Assembly: GCA_964444835.1 (NCBI GenBank)
Contig: CAYUIT010000009.1
Coordinates: 1 to 64,000, forward strand
Length of the DNA: 64,000 nt
Origin: CADEED01 sp964444835
GTDB taxonomy: Bacteria; Pseudomonadota; Gammaproteobacteria; Steroidobacterales; Steroidobacteraceae
Direction: 5' to 3'
Shown here in pieces: positions 52,879-62,303 of this stretch; the first letter of the stretch is position 1; the number at the start of each line of letters is the position of its first letter. A program made the position numbers and the translations under genes. The notes under the pieces are model-generated. The model saw nothing but the letters and a program-made list of their open reading frames with translations, had not been told where the DNA came from and searched no databases.

Positions 52879-55800
52879 ATGCGGCGCAAGATCCTCATCT
52901 CGACGGGCATCACGATCGCGACGGTGCTCGTGCTTGCGCTCGGGTTGTTAGGCTGGGTCACGTATACCGAAAGTGGCTTGCAGTTCGCGCTCGCGCGTTT
53001 GCCGGCGAAGATCGGTCGAACGGAGCTTCACTTCGAAGGCGTCAAAGGGACGCTCGCGAGTGGCCTCGAGGTGGAGCTGCTCGAGATCGAGCATCCGCGC
53101 TCGCATCTGCGCTTCGAGAAGATTCGGGCAGAAGTGTCGCTCCTGCCACTCGTGTGGCAACGCATCAACTCGAGCCGACTCGATATCGATCGCGCGCTGA
53201 TCGAAGTGCGACCGCGGACGATGCCGCCGCCGAAATACGAGCCGCGCTTCCTGCCACGCTTGCTGTCGATTCGCGGTGACCGCGTCAACGTGCGCGAGGC
53301 CACCATCGTCGCGCCGAGTGGCAAAGCGCAGGTGTTCCGCAATGTCAGCGCCTCGGGTGTGGCGCGCCACAAGACCATTCAGTTCTTCGACTCCTCAGGG
53401 CAATGGAACAACGTCTTCGTCGAAGCGATCGGCACCTTACGAGCCGGCGATCCGATGCAACTCGAGGGCGAAGGCCGCTTCCGACTGACCTTCGACGATC
53501 AGCCGGAGTGGCGCGCGGTCGCGCAATTCAAAGGCGACCTGCTCAAGCTGCCCTTCACAGGAGCGCTGGATGCGCCGTTCCGGGCGACGGTTGCCGGCTC
53601 GGCCGACACGCTAACGACTCGGTGGAATTGGTCTGCCGACGCCACACTCAAAGACCTCGACCTCACGCGCTTTGGCGCTGGTGATGCGCTCGGCATCATT
53701 TCGGGGAAAGTTCGCATCGGTGGGGATGCCAACGGTTTCTTTCTGCGTGGGCCACTCACCCCCGCAGCGCTGCGAGCCGGAGCGTTCGAGACCGAGTTCG
53801 AAGGTGCCTTCGCGGATCGGCTGCTCACCGCGCGCAAGATTGCCATTCGGCACCGCGGTACCGGAACGCTGATCACAGGCAATGGCGACATCGCAATCGA
53901 GCCCGGGGGTCCGCGTCTCGGTCTCACTGGCCAATGGCAAGGCTTCCGTTGGCCGTGGACGGGGGCTGCGGAGGTGTTTCGGAGCACGCGCGGCAACTTC
54001 ACGCTGGCCGGCGTGTGGCCGTACGCCGCTGAAGCGCGGGGTGACTTGTTAGTCCCAGAGCTGCCCGCCATGCCGTTTGTCGCCAAAGGCCGCCTCGCGA
54101 AGGACCGTTTCACGGTCGACTCGCTCGAACTCGAATTGTTAGGAGGCTCGGCGAAGCTCGCTGGCGAAGCCGCATGGCAGCCGGCTGAGCAATGGCAACT
54201 TGCGGGCCGTGTCACGAAACTGAACCCGGCGACGCTGCGCCCCGGCTTCCCGGGTTCGCTCGATTTCGATGTCACGGCGCAAGGTGCGCCGTTTGGCCAA
54301 GACGGAGTGATCACGGCCGAGATACGTGCACTGACAGGCAAGTTGCGCGGCAACGCCGCACGTGGCAGCGGCAAATTCGAGTTGCGCGACGACGCCTGGA
54401 AATTCGATGCGGTACGTTTCCAAGCGGGCAATACGCGGCTCGCGCTCGATGGGCGCTTGTCGAGTACTCCCGACCTGCGCTTCTCGATTGAGGCGGACAA
54501 TTTAGCGCTGTTCGCCGAAGGTGCGCGCGGCAAGCTGCGGGCGAGCGGCGCATGGAGCGGCACCGAAGCTGCGCCGATCGTGCGCTTCGTCGCGAACGGG
54601 TCGTCGATCGACTACGAGGGCGTGAAGATCGGCTCGATCGATGCCGATGTCGATCTCGACTGGCAAGGCGCGCGCCCCTCGCGCGCTGACATCACCGCGA
54701 CCGATGTCTTGTTCAGTGAGCGCACGGTGAACCGCGTCTCACTCACGCTCGACGGTTCGACTCGCGAGCACACCGTGACGCTCGATGGGCGTGCGGCCAA
54801 GGTTCGATTTGGCTCGCGTGCGGTCGGCACGTTCGAGAAAGGCACGTGGTCAGGCACGTTGCGTAGCCTCGACATCGAAGACGGCGAGCGCATCAAGCTG
54901 CGCCTCGAAGCGCCAGTCGCAATGGCGGCGACGGCGACGAGCGCCAAGATCGACGAGCTGTGCCTCAAAGGTGAGGCCGCGCGCCTTTGCGGCGCGGGCG
55001 CGTTCGACAGCGTCGCGTGGACTGCACGCGTCTCGGCGGACGACCTGCCGATCACCGCACTCACGGCGGGCCTCACGCCCGACGTGCAATACGAGGGCAC
55101 ACTGGATATCGCGGCTAACGCTGGCGCAGCACGCGATGCACCGTGGCAAGGACAATTGCGCGCCGAGTTGTCCGACGCAGCTTTGCGCCATCGACTCGCG
55201 AGTGGACGCGTCGACGTGTTGCGCATCGGCACCGGACTCGTGGCGGTGAAGGCCGATGCGACGACGCTCAATGGCGAGGTGAAACTCGACGCGCCCAACC
55301 GCGCGACGCTCGTCGGGAGCGCACGCGCCGAGCGTCAGGGCAACGATCCGCGTAACTGGCCGCTGCGCGGCGAGCTGCGCGCCGCGACGGCCGAGCTGGG
55401 GTTCGTCTCATTGTATGTGCCAGAGATCGACCGCGCGGCCGGACAGTTCGATGCCGACATCGTGCTGGCGGGTACCGTCGCTGCTCCAGAGCTGAGCGGC
55501 GTCCTGCGTCTCCAAGCGGGCGAACTCGATTTTTACCAAGTGAATTTGGCGCTCCGTGCGCTCGATCTCGAAGCGCGGCTCATTGCTAACAACTTGGATT
55601 TCAAGAGCACAGGCCTTGCCGGTGGCGGCAAGCTCGCGAGCAACGGCAGCATCGAATGGCGCGAGGGATTGCCGTACGGCACGCTGCGGCTGCAAGGCGA
55701 AAACCTGCGAGTCGTGAACGTGCCGGAGGCGCGCATCGACGCCTCGCCCGACCTCGAGTTTCGCATCGATGGCCGCAAGATCATGGTCGTCGGCGAAGTG

Positions 55801-56613
55801 AAACTCCCGTATGCGAATATCGCGCCGGCCGATCTCTCGGGCGCAGTGCTGTCCTCGTCCGATGAAGTCATCGTGGGCGCAAAGCCCACCGATCCGAGCA
55901 AGCGGTTCGAAGTGTCGAGCCAGATCAAGATGACGCTCGGCGACAAAGTCACGATCGACACCACGGGCCTCTCCGGGCGTATCACGGGCAGCATCACGGC
56001 ACGTACCACGCCGGACGATGTCAGCCGCGCGATCGGCGAGTTGCAAGTGGAGGAAGGCAAGTACGCGGCATACGGCCGCAAGCTCGATATCCAGCGCGGC
56101 CGGCTGATCTTCAGCGGCGGCTTGCTCGGCGATCCGGCGATCGACATTCGCGCCGTGAAGAACTTTCCGGATGTCGTCGCGGGCGTGAACGTCCGCGGCA
56201 CACTGCGCCAACCGCGGCTAACATTCTTTTCAGAGCCCGCGATTCCGCAGTCGCAGATCGTGTCCTTGATCCTGGCCGGTGGCACGCTCGAAACCGCGCA
56301 AGCCACCAATCGCCAAGGGACCCCCGGCGCGCGCAATGAATTGATTGGCCAAGGCGCAGCACTGCTCGCGCAACAGATCGGTTCGCGCGTGGGTATCGAG
56401 GACGTGAGTATCGAATCGAATCTCGATAACGAAACCTCGTTGGTGCTTGGCAAGTATCTCTCGCCGCGCCTCTACGTGAGCTATGGCATCTCGCTGACGG
56501 AGTCGATCAATACGATCAAGATGCGCTACACGATCAATGACAAATGGACCGTCAAGACCGAGGCCGGCAAGGAGCGTAGCGCCGACCTCGTGTACACCAT
56601 CGAGCGCAACTGA
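52879..56613 (+). CDS. tamB: Translocation and assembly module inner-membrane protein TamB
   Basis: This 1244-residue protein has an N-terminal membrane anchor (about 7-28) and a very long periplasmic beta-rich region. The C-terminal TamB/DUF490 domain (about 950-1244) includes KYAAYGRKLDIQRGRLIFSG and SLILAGGTLETAQ, and ends KWTVKTEAGKERSADLVYTI. It bridges the membranes and partners TamA; the family also transports phospholipid. It lies 17 bases after tamA. Confidence 0.94.
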   Translation: MRRKILISTGITIATVLVLALGLLGWVTYTESGLQFALARLPAKIGRTELHFEGVKGTLASGLEVELLEIEHPRSHLRFEKIRAEVSLLPLVWQRINSSRLDIDRALIEVRPRTMPPPKYEPRFLPRLLSIRGDRVNVREATIVAPSGKAQVFRNVSASGVARHKTIQFFDSSGQWNNVFVEAIGTLRAGDPMQLEGEGRFRLTFDDQPEWRAVAQFKGDLLKLPFTGALDAPFRATVAGSADTLTTRWNWSADATLKDLDLTRFGAGDALGIISGKVRIGGDANGFFLRGPLTPAALRAGAFETEFEGAFADRLLTARKIAIRHRGTGTLITGNGDIAIEPGGPRLGLTGQWQGFRWPWTGAAEVFRSTRGNFTLAGVWPYAAEARGDLLVPELPAMPFVAKGRLAKDRFTVDSLELELLGGSAKLAGEAAWQPAEQWQLAGRVTKLNPATLRPGFPGSLDFDVTAQGAPFGQDGVITAEIRALTGKLRGNAARGSGKFELRDDAWKFDAVRFQAGNTRLALDGRLSSTPDLRFSIEADNLALFAEGARGKLRASGAWSGTEAAPIVRFVANGSSIDYEGVKIGSIDADVDLDWQGARPSRADITATDVLFSERTVNRVSLTLDGSTREHTVTLDGRAAKVRFGSRAVGTFEKGTWSGTLRSLDIEDGERIKLRLEAPVAMAATATSAKIDELCLKGEAARLCGAGAFDSVAWTARVSADDLPITALTAGLTPDVQYEGTLDIAANAGAARDAPWQGQLRAELSDAALRHRLASGRVDVLRIGTGLVAVKADATTLNGEVKLDAPNRATLVGSARAERQGNDPRNWPLRGELRAATAELGFVSLYVPEIDRAAGQFDADIVLAGTVAAPELSGVLRLQAGELDFYQVNLALRALDLEARLIANNLDFKSTGLAGGGKLASNGSIEWREGLPYGTLRLQGENLRVVNVPEARIDASPDLEFRIDGRKIMVVGEVKLPYANIAPADLSGAVLSSSDEVIVGAKPTDPSKRFEVSSQIKMTLGDKVTIDTTGLSGRITGSITARTTPDDVSRAIGELQVEEGKYAAYGRKLDIQRGRLIFSGGLLGDPAIDIRAVKNFPDVVAGVNVRGTLRQPRLTFFSEPAIPQSQIVSLILAGGTLETAQATNRQGTPGARNELIGQGAALLAQQIGSRVGIEDVSIESNLDNETSLVLGKYLSPRLYVSYGISLTESINTIKMRYTINDKWTVKTEAGKERSADLVYTIERN

Positions 56614-56617
56614 CGCC

Positions 56618-57262
56618 ATGACTCTCGCCTTGCCGTTCGCCGAGCGCGCCACGGCCGACATCCGTCCCCTCGAACCTGGCATCACGTGGTTACGCGGCTT
56701 CGCGTCGGTAGAACCGTTGTTAGGAGAGATCGCGAACATCGAGCGAGTGGCGCCCTTTCGCCATCTCACCACGCCAGGTGGCGGCACGATGTCTGTCGCG
56801 ATGACCAACTGCGGGCCCCTCGGATGGGTCAGCGACCGCCAGGGCTACCGTTACGCCACGCGCGATCCGCTTTCCGAGCGGCCATGGCCAGCGATGCCGC
56901 CCGCGTTTCTCGAACTCGCCCAGCGCGCAGCGGCGGCCGGGGGCTTCGCTCAGTTCGAGCCCGACGCGTGTTTGATCAATCGTTACGTGCCCGGCGCGCG
57001 GATGGGTGCGCATCGCGATGCCGACGAAGAGAACTTCGCGCAGCCGATCGTCTCTGTCTCGCTCGGCCTGCCGGCGACTTTCGTGTTCTATGGACTCGAG
57101 CGCGGCGGCCGGGGCACGCCGCTGCTACTCGAGAGCGGCGACGTGCTCGTGTGGGGTGGCGCAGCCCGCTTGCGCTATCACGCCGTACGGCCGCTACGCG
57201 CTGGACAACATGCGCTCGTGGGCGCGCTACGCTACAACCTCACGTTCCGCAGCGCACGCTAA
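56618..57262 (+). CDS. alkB: Alpha-ketoglutarate-dependent DNA repair dioxygenase AlkB
   Basis: The ATG at 56618 gives 214 residues, close to E. coli AlkB (216). Iron ligands H132, D134 (HRDADEENF) and H188 (RYHAVRPL) and the 2-oxoglutarate-binding arginines R205 and R211 (RYNLTFR) are one position off the E. coli numbers. It reverses alkyl damage on DNA bases. It is 4 bases after tamB, and its stop overlaps that of the convergent enoyl-CoA hydratase gene. Confidence 0.95.
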   Translation: MTLALPFAERATADIRPLEPGITWLRGFASVEPLLGEIANIERVAPFRHLTTPGGGTMSVAMTNCGPLGWVSDRQGYRYATRDPLSERPWPAMPPAFLELAQRAAAAGGFAQFEPDACLINRYVPGARMGAHRDADEENFAQPIVSVSLGLPATFVFYGLERGGRGTPLLLESGDVLVWGGAARLRYHAVRPLRAGQHALVGALRYNLTFRSAR

Positions 57263-58035
57263 CGACCGGTGAAACGCGGGGCCCGTTTCTCGAGAAACGC
57301 TTGCACGCCTTCGCGAAAATCCTTGCTGTCGATACACGCGGCTTGCCGCACCGCCTCGGCATGCATCGTCGCGTCGAGCCCTAGAGCAGCCGCGTTGCGC
57401 AGCAGTTGCTTCGTGCCCGCGAGCGCAAGCGGGGCGGCCGCCGCGAGCCGATCGGCGATCTCCTCGGCATGCGCGAATGTCATGCCATCGGGCACCACCT
57501 TGTTAGCCAGCCCGAGATGCACGCAGCGCTCGGCCGATAAGCGCTCGCCCGACATGGCAATCTCGAACGCGAGGCGGTGCCCAAGGCGCGTCGCCAACTG
57601 CCAGCACATCCCGCCGTCGGGAACGAGCCCGATTCGGCTGAACGGTACTTGCAAAAATGCATTCTCGCCTAACAACACGATGTCGCACGCCAGCACGTAG
57701 GACGCACCGATCCCGGTTGCGAAGCCCTCGACCGCGACGACGACGGGCTTTGGCATGTCACCGATCAACTTGATCCCCGGCGCGTACTCCTCTTCGAGAT
57801 GCGCAAGCGTTTCGGCGCTCGAGGGGAACTGCCCTTTCAGTTCCGCGCCTGCGCTGAAGCCGCGGCCGTTGGCGGCGAGCACGACGGCCTTGATCGTCGC
57901 ATCCTCCGCTGCGCGAGCTAACGCCATACGCAACGCATTTCCAAAGGGCTTGGTAAACGCGTTCAACGCATCAGGGCGATTCAGCGTAATCGACGCCACG
58001 CCTTTCGCAACGGAATACAGCACTGGATCAGACAT
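57259..58035 (-). CDS. Enoyl-CoA hydratase/isomerase family protein
   Basis: This 258-residue crotonase-fold protein has the CoA-binding oxyanion block ANGRGFSAGAELKGQ and AVEGFATGIGASYVLACDIV, with VPFSRIGLVPDGGMCWQLA. The reaction could be hydratase or delta-isomerase (PaaG-like); the catalytic residues do not settle it. It overlaps alkB tail-to-tail by four bases, CTAA, which carries both stops. It does not obviously belong with the neighbouring sugar genes. Confidence 0.88.
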   Translation of the reverse strand: MSDPVLYSVAKGVASITLNRPDALNAFTKPFGNALRMALARAAEDATIKAVVLAANGRGFSAGAELKGQFPSSAETLAHLEEEYAPGIKLIGDMPKPVVVAVEGFATGIGASYVLACDIVLLGENAFLQVPFSRIGLVPDGGMCWQLATRLGHRLAFEIAMSGERLSAERCVHLGLANKVVPDGMTFAHAEEIADRLAAAAPLALAGTKQLLRNAAALGLDATMHAEAVRQAACIDSKDFREGVQAFLEKRAPRFTGR

Positions 58036-58068
58036 GAGACACCTCTCGTTCGAGCCGCGACTCGCCGA

Positions 58069-58947
58069 CTACGCTTTGCCAGGTGGCGAGCCACGCATTC
58101 GCGCAAGCCACACACCCCCATCGAGCGAATCGCCGCGCGGTTCGCGCAAGCGCTTGCGCAACCCCGCTGCAATCCACTCGATCATGCGCGTCGATAATCC
58201 ACCCATCAAACAGACATGCGGTGCACCGCGTTCGAGTAACACGCGAATGAGCCGATCGATCTGCAACGCCGATTCCTGCACGATCGGCTCGGCGACGGGG
58301 TCGCCGCGATCCGCGTGATCCATCACGAGTGGCGCAAACGTGGCGTAAGCCGTGGGCGTGGCTTTATCCATCCAGGCGACGATCTCGCCTGCCGAACCTG
58401 AGAAGCGATCGAGCACTTCTTGGGTCATCGGACTGTGCGGCGCGCGTCCATCGCGCGCCCATAAAGAGCGACGGATCGCGCGCAAGCCGAGGTCGGCACC
58501 GCTACCTTCGTCCGACACCGGGAAACCGTAACCGCCGACCGTGATCGTCTCGTCGCGCACCCGCGCAAAGCCAATGCTGCCTGTTCCGACGATCACGATG
58601 CCGCCGTCCTCGCCCGCGTGTGCGCCAATACAAGCGATGGCCGCATCGCTTGCGATGGCGAGGGAGCCGAACGGAAACGGATACGCGCGCAGGCCTTGCA
58701 ACACACCGCGCCGATTGAGGCCCGCAATTCCCAAGCCCGCGCGAATCATGCCGACCTGCGCCTCATTGAGACCGGCGCTTTGGATCGCCGCAGCGCAAGC
58801 CTCTTCGATCGCTCGAATCGCGTTATCGAGCCCGATGCGCGTGTTCGCAGGCCCGGCTTCTCCGAGGCCGATTACTTGGCCATCGGCGGCGACGAGTCGC
58901 GTTCGTGTGTGTGTGCCGCCGGCATCGATGCCGAGGAAGTACTCCAT
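58069..58947 (-). CDS. BadF/BadG-type N-acetylhexosamine kinase (NagK/MurK-like)
   Basis: The ATG at 58947 gives 292 residues. Phosphate-binding loop GIDAGGTHTRTRLVAADG, the ATPase block VIVGTGSIGFAR and VSDEGSGADLGLRAIRRSL mark the BadF/BadG/BcrA family that includes bacterial GlcNAc and MurNAc kinases. With murQ nearby, phosphorylation of MurNAc and/or GlcNAc at O6 is the best guess. It is divergent from the symporter gene, across about 130 bases with repeated operator-like sites. Confidence 0.82.
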   Translation of the reverse strand: MEYFLGIDAGGTHTRTRLVAADGQVIGLGEAGPANTRIGLDNAIRAIEEACAAAIQSAGLNEAQVGMIRAGLGIAGLNRRGVLQGLRAYPFPFGSLAIASDAAIACIGAHAGEDGGIVIVGTGSIGFARVRDETITVGGYGFPVSDEGSGADLGLRAIRRSLWARDGRAPHSPMTQEVLDRFSGSAGEIVAWMDKATPTAYATFAPLVMDHADRGDPVAEPIVQESALQIDRLIRVLLERGAPHVCLMGGLSTRMIEWIAAGLRKRLREPRGDSLDGGVWLARMRGSPPGKA

Positions 58948-59002
58948 GGATGTCCGCTTTGCCCGTCCGTGCCCGCAAGCATACTCGCAACGCATAGGCT
59001 TG

Positions 59003-59044
59003 TGGTCTTACTGCCACCGCCCGATGGTGCTCATTTGGTATTAC
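59003..59044. promoter_or_regulatory. Two TGGTMTTAC direct repeats, candidate GntR operators
   Basis: TGGTCTTAC (59003-59011) and TGGTATTAC (59036-59044) are 33 bases apart, about three helical turns, in the divergent kinase/symporter promoter region. They are likely targets for the GntR/UTRA regulator encoded at 61563, but this is inferred from position and repetition. Confidence 0.4.
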
Positions 59045-59077
59045 AAGTGGTAGCGCTATGATGTCGCCGAGCAATCC

Positions 59078-60637
59078 ATGCCGGCACAGTTCACCGCACT
59101 CGATTGGACGATCGTCGCGCTGTATTTTGCGCTGTTGGTCGTCACCGGGATTTGGTTCACGCGTTTTGAGGCACGGACCGCGCGCGACTTCTTTCTTGCG
59201 GGTAATACCACTCGTCCATGGCTCGTGGCGGTATCGGTCCTCGCCACGACGCAGAGTGCTGCCACGTTTCTCGGCGTGCCCGACTACGGCTTTCGTGGCA
59301 GCTACACCTATCTCAGCACCTACGCGGGCGGCTTGTTAGCTGCGCTGTTCGTCACCCACGTATTGGTGCCGCGCTTCTATGCGCTGAAGGCGACGACGGT
59401 GTACGAGCTGTTGGGCGCGCGCTATGACGCCACTGCGATGCGCGCGGCCGGTGCGATGTATTTGATCGGCCGAGTGCTCGCTGGCAGTGCGCGCATTTTT
59501 CTCGCGGCGATCGCGATGTCGATGATGCTGTTCAGCGAAGTTACGCCGAGCGGCATCGTATGGTCGTCGGCCGCGTTGATGGTCGCCGGCTTTGCGTTTA
59601 CGTTCTTCGGCGGCTTGCGCTCGATCATTTGGAGCGACTTCATCCAGTTCGTCATTTACGTCGGCGCTGCGCTCGCGGTGCTGGTGTTGTTGTGGAATTG
59701 GATTCCAGCCTCTGGGAGCGAAATCCTGGCGGCACTGGCGGAATCGCCGACCGGTGCTAACAAACTGCAGTGGTTAGACTGGCGGCTCGACTGGCGCGAG
59801 CCCTTCACGGTGTTTGCCATCGTGACCGGCATGTTCCTGATCTACACCGCGAATTACGGAATGGATCAAGACACGACACAACGCCTGCTCGCGTGCCGCG
59901 ATGCGCGCGCGGGCGGCCACGCGCTCTATCTGTCGGCGGTCGCGGCCATCCCGATCATCTTCCTTTTCGTCTCAATCGGGATGCTGCTTCACATCTTTTA
60001 TGAGCGCCCGGATCTCATGCAAACGGCCGCAGGCGGCACCGTCGCGCGCACCTTCGATGGGCAGTCGATCACGGTCTTCATGCATTTCATCTTGACGGAG
60101 ATTCCGCCGGGGCTGCGCGGCTTGGTGACGGTCGGCGTCATTGCCGCCGCCGTCTCGACCATCAATTCCGGCCTCAACTCCATGGCCTCGGTGATCATCC
60201 AAGACTTCTATCGTCCGTGGATTGGTCCGCGCCCCGAGTCGCATTTCGTCAACGCTGGGCGGGTGGCGATGGCGATCGTCGCTGCCGTGCTGTTTGCGAT
60301 GTCGATCGTGTGCTTTTACTGGCAACGCTACAGCGAACTGCCGCTGCTCGAGTTTGCGTTAGCCGTCATGACGTTTGCCTATGCTGGGTTGTTAGGCGTG
60401 TACTTCACGGCCGTGTTCACCCGGCGCGGCTCCACCCGTTCGGTCATCGCTGCGCTCCTCGCAGGCTTCTGCACGATCTTGCTGATGCAGGCTTATGTCG
60501 TCGATGCGCTCGGCTGGCCACCGGAGATCAAGACCATCGCGTTTCCATGGCAGCTATGCATCGGTACGGCGGTGGCGTTTTGCGTGTGTGTAGCCGGCCA
60601 ACAACCCGTCAAGCGTGCGGCCGACAACAGTGTTTGA
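59078..60637 (+). CDS. Sodium:solute symporter, probable amino-sugar importer
   Basis: This 519-residue SSS-family transporter has about 13 hydrophobic helices. The family block DFFLAGNTTRPWLVAVSVLA near the N-terminus and SAATFLGVPDYGF follow the usual sodium-site pattern, and GVIAAAVSTINSGLNSMAS is the SSS signature region. Its place between the kinase and murQ suggests uptake of MurNAc, GlcNAc or a muropeptide sugar. Confidence 0.85.
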   Translation: MPAQFTALDWTIVALYFALLVVTGIWFTRFEARTARDFFLAGNTTRPWLVAVSVLATTQSAATFLGVPDYGFRGSYTYLSTYAGGLLAALFVTHVLVPRFYALKATTVYELLGARYDATAMRAAGAMYLIGRVLAGSARIFLAAIAMSMMLFSEVTPSGIVWSSAALMVAGFAFTFFGGLRSIIWSDFIQFVIYVGAALAVLVLLWNWIPASGSEILAALAESPTGANKLQWLDWRLDWREPFTVFAIVTGMFLIYTANYGMDQDTTQRLLACRDARAGGHALYLSAVAAIPIIFLFVSIGMLLHIFYERPDLMQTAAGGTVARTFDGQSITVFMHFILTEIPPGLRGLVTVGVIAAAVSTINSGLNSMASVIIQDFYRPWIGPRPESHFVNAGRVAMAIVAAVLFAMSIVCFYWQRYSELPLLEFALAVMTFAYAGLLGVYFTAVFTRRGSTRSVIAALLAGFCTILLMQAYVVDALGWPPEIKTIAFPWQLCIGTAVAFCVCVAGQQPVKRAADNSV

Positions 60638-60654
60638 CAGAGCGAGGTGATGCA

Positions 60655-61566
60655 ATGGCCACCGAATCCACGAGTGCACAGTACGCCGACATCGAAACGT
60701 GGTCGGCGAGGGACGCGATCAGCGCGATGGTCGACGGGCAACTCGCCGCCGTGGCCGCCGTCCAAGCGCGAGTGAAAGAACTGGCCGCCGCGGCGGATGC
60801 GGCAGCGGCACGGCTGCGCGGCTCGCAGGGACGATTGGTATACGTCGGCGCGGGCACGTCGGGCCGCGTGGCTATCCAAGATGGTGTTGAGCTCGGCCCG
60901 ACCTACGACTGGGGAGCAGACCGCACTGTGTATGCACTCGCAGGCGGCGAGCGTGCGTTGTTAGCGAGTGTCGAGGGCGCGGAGGACGACGCTGCCGCGG
61001 GTGCGGAGGCGCTGCGCGGTGCGGCGCTCAGTGCGCAAGATGTCGTGATCGGTGTCGCGGCGAGTGGCCGCACGCCGTACACCGTGGGCGCGCTGCGTTA
61101 CGCTCGCGAGGTGGGGGCGCTCACGATCGGCATCGCCAGTAACGCGTCGACACCGCTGCTCGACATTGCCGAGCATCCGGTGTGGATCGACACCGGCGCC
61201 GAGTTCGTCGCGGGCTCCACGCGTATGAAAGCGGGCACGGCGCAGAAGGTGGCGCTGAATCTCTTCTCGACCGCTGTGATGCTGCAGCTCGGTCGCGTAT
61301 ACCGCGGCCGCATGGTGAGTATGCGCGTATCGAATCGCAAGCTGCGGACGCGCGCGGTGGCGATGGTCGCCGATCTCGCGGCAGTAGCCGAGGACGTTGC
61401 TGCTGCGGCACTCGAGCGCGCGAGTGGCAACATCAAGCTGGCGGTGCTACTCGCACGCGGTGTCGCGCTCGACACGGGCAAAGCTTTGCTTGCCAGTGAA
61501 AGCGATGATCTGCGCCGGGCCCTCGCCGCGCTGGAACGCGGCGCCGCGACTGGGGGCGACCGATGA
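60655..61566 (+). CDS. murQ: N-acetylmuramic acid 6-phosphate etherase MurQ
   Basis: The ATG at 60655 follows GAGGTGAT and gives 303 residues, normal for MurQ. The SIS domain has YVGAGTSGRVAIQDGVELGP with the catalytic-region Glu, GVAASGRTPYTVGAL, and the family block TRMKAGTAQKVALNLFSTAV. It splits MurNAc-6-P into GlcNAc-6-P and lactate, which feeds NagA. Its stop overlaps the start of the GntR gene. Confidence 0.95.
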   Translation: MATESTSAQYADIETWSARDAISAMVDGQLAAVAAVQARVKELAAAADAAAARLRGSQGRLVYVGAGTSGRVAIQDGVELGPTYDWGADRTVYALAGGERALLASVEGAEDDAAAGAEALRGAALSAQDVVIGVAASGRTPYTVGALRYAREVGALTIGIASNASTPLLDIAEHPVWIDTGAEFVAGSTRMKAGTAQKVALNLFSTAVMLQLGRVYRGRMVSMRVSNRKLRTRAVAMVADLAAVAEDVAAAALERASGNIKLAVLLARGVALDTGKALLASESDDLRRALAALERGAATGGDR

Positions 61567-62303
61567 TCACTCGCAATCTGACTCCGAACCGCAAAGACGA
61601 TACGCCGCTCTATATTCAACTGGCTAACAACCTGCGGCATCTGATCGAAACGGGCGAGCTCGAACGCGGGGGCGCCTTGCCGTCCGAGCGAACGCTTTGC
61701 GCCATGACGGGCGCCTCGCGGGTGACGATCCGCAAGGCGATCGAACAGCTCGTCGACGAGGGGCTGCTGCAGCGTCGCCACGGCTCGGGTACCTATCTCG
61801 CGCCGCGGATTGAACAGCCCGGCAGCAATCTCACGGGCTTCACGGCCGACGCAGCCAACCGCGGAGTCGCTGCGGGCTCGATTTGGTTGGTGAAGTCCTT
61901 GTCGCTACCGACCGAGGAAGAGGCCACGATCTTGCAGATCTCGACGACGACGGAGGTCGCGCGCCTCGGACGGGTGCGGCTCGCAAATCGCGAGCCCCTA
62001 GCGATCGAACATGCCGTGCTCCCCGCGCAGCTCCTCCCGCCGCTCGATCAAATCGGGCAGTCGCTGTATGCGGCGCTCGACGTGAAAGGCCATCGACCCG
62101 TTCGCGGCCAGCAACGTCTGCGCGCCTCGCTCGCAACGTCGGTCGAGGCGGGGCTGCTGTCGATCAAAGAAGGTAGCGAAATTCTGCGCATCGAGCGCCG
62201 TACGTATCTGGCCGATGGCACAGCCGTCGAACTCACTCGCTCCGCCTACCGCGGCGATCGTTACGACTTCGTATCGCGCCTCACCGATGTGGCGGACACG
62301 TGA
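61563..62303 (+). CDS. GntR-family regulator (HutC/UTRA type)
   Basis: This 246-residue regulator has a winged helix-turn-helix (about 12-78, PLYIQLANNLRHLIETGEL then MTGASRVTIRKAIEQLVDEG) and a UTRA effector domain (about 95-240). Such proteins (NagR/YvoA, NagQ) sense amino-sugar phosphates. It overlaps murQ by 4 bases and nagX by 4 bases (GTGA), so it is coexpressed with its likely targets. Confidence 0.93.
   Translation: MITRNLTPNRKDDTPLYIQLANNLRHLIETGELERGGALPSERTLCAMTGASRVTIRKAIEQLVDEGLLQRRHGSGTYLAPRIEQPGSNLTGFTADAANRGVAAGSIWLVKSLSLPTEEEATILQISTTTEVARLGRVRLANREPLAIEHAVLPAQLLPPLDQIGQSLYAALDVKGHRPVRGQQRLRASLATSVEAGLLSIKEGSEILRIERRTYLADGTAVELTRSAYRGDRYDFVSRLTDVADT

Noticed and set aside
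53499..54563. Long open frame on the minus strand opposite tamB
   Set aside because: The same shadow effect; TamB coding is clear over this stretch and the antisense product is Ser/Pro/Arg-rich without motifs. A similar frame at 55533-56453 was rejected for the same reason.
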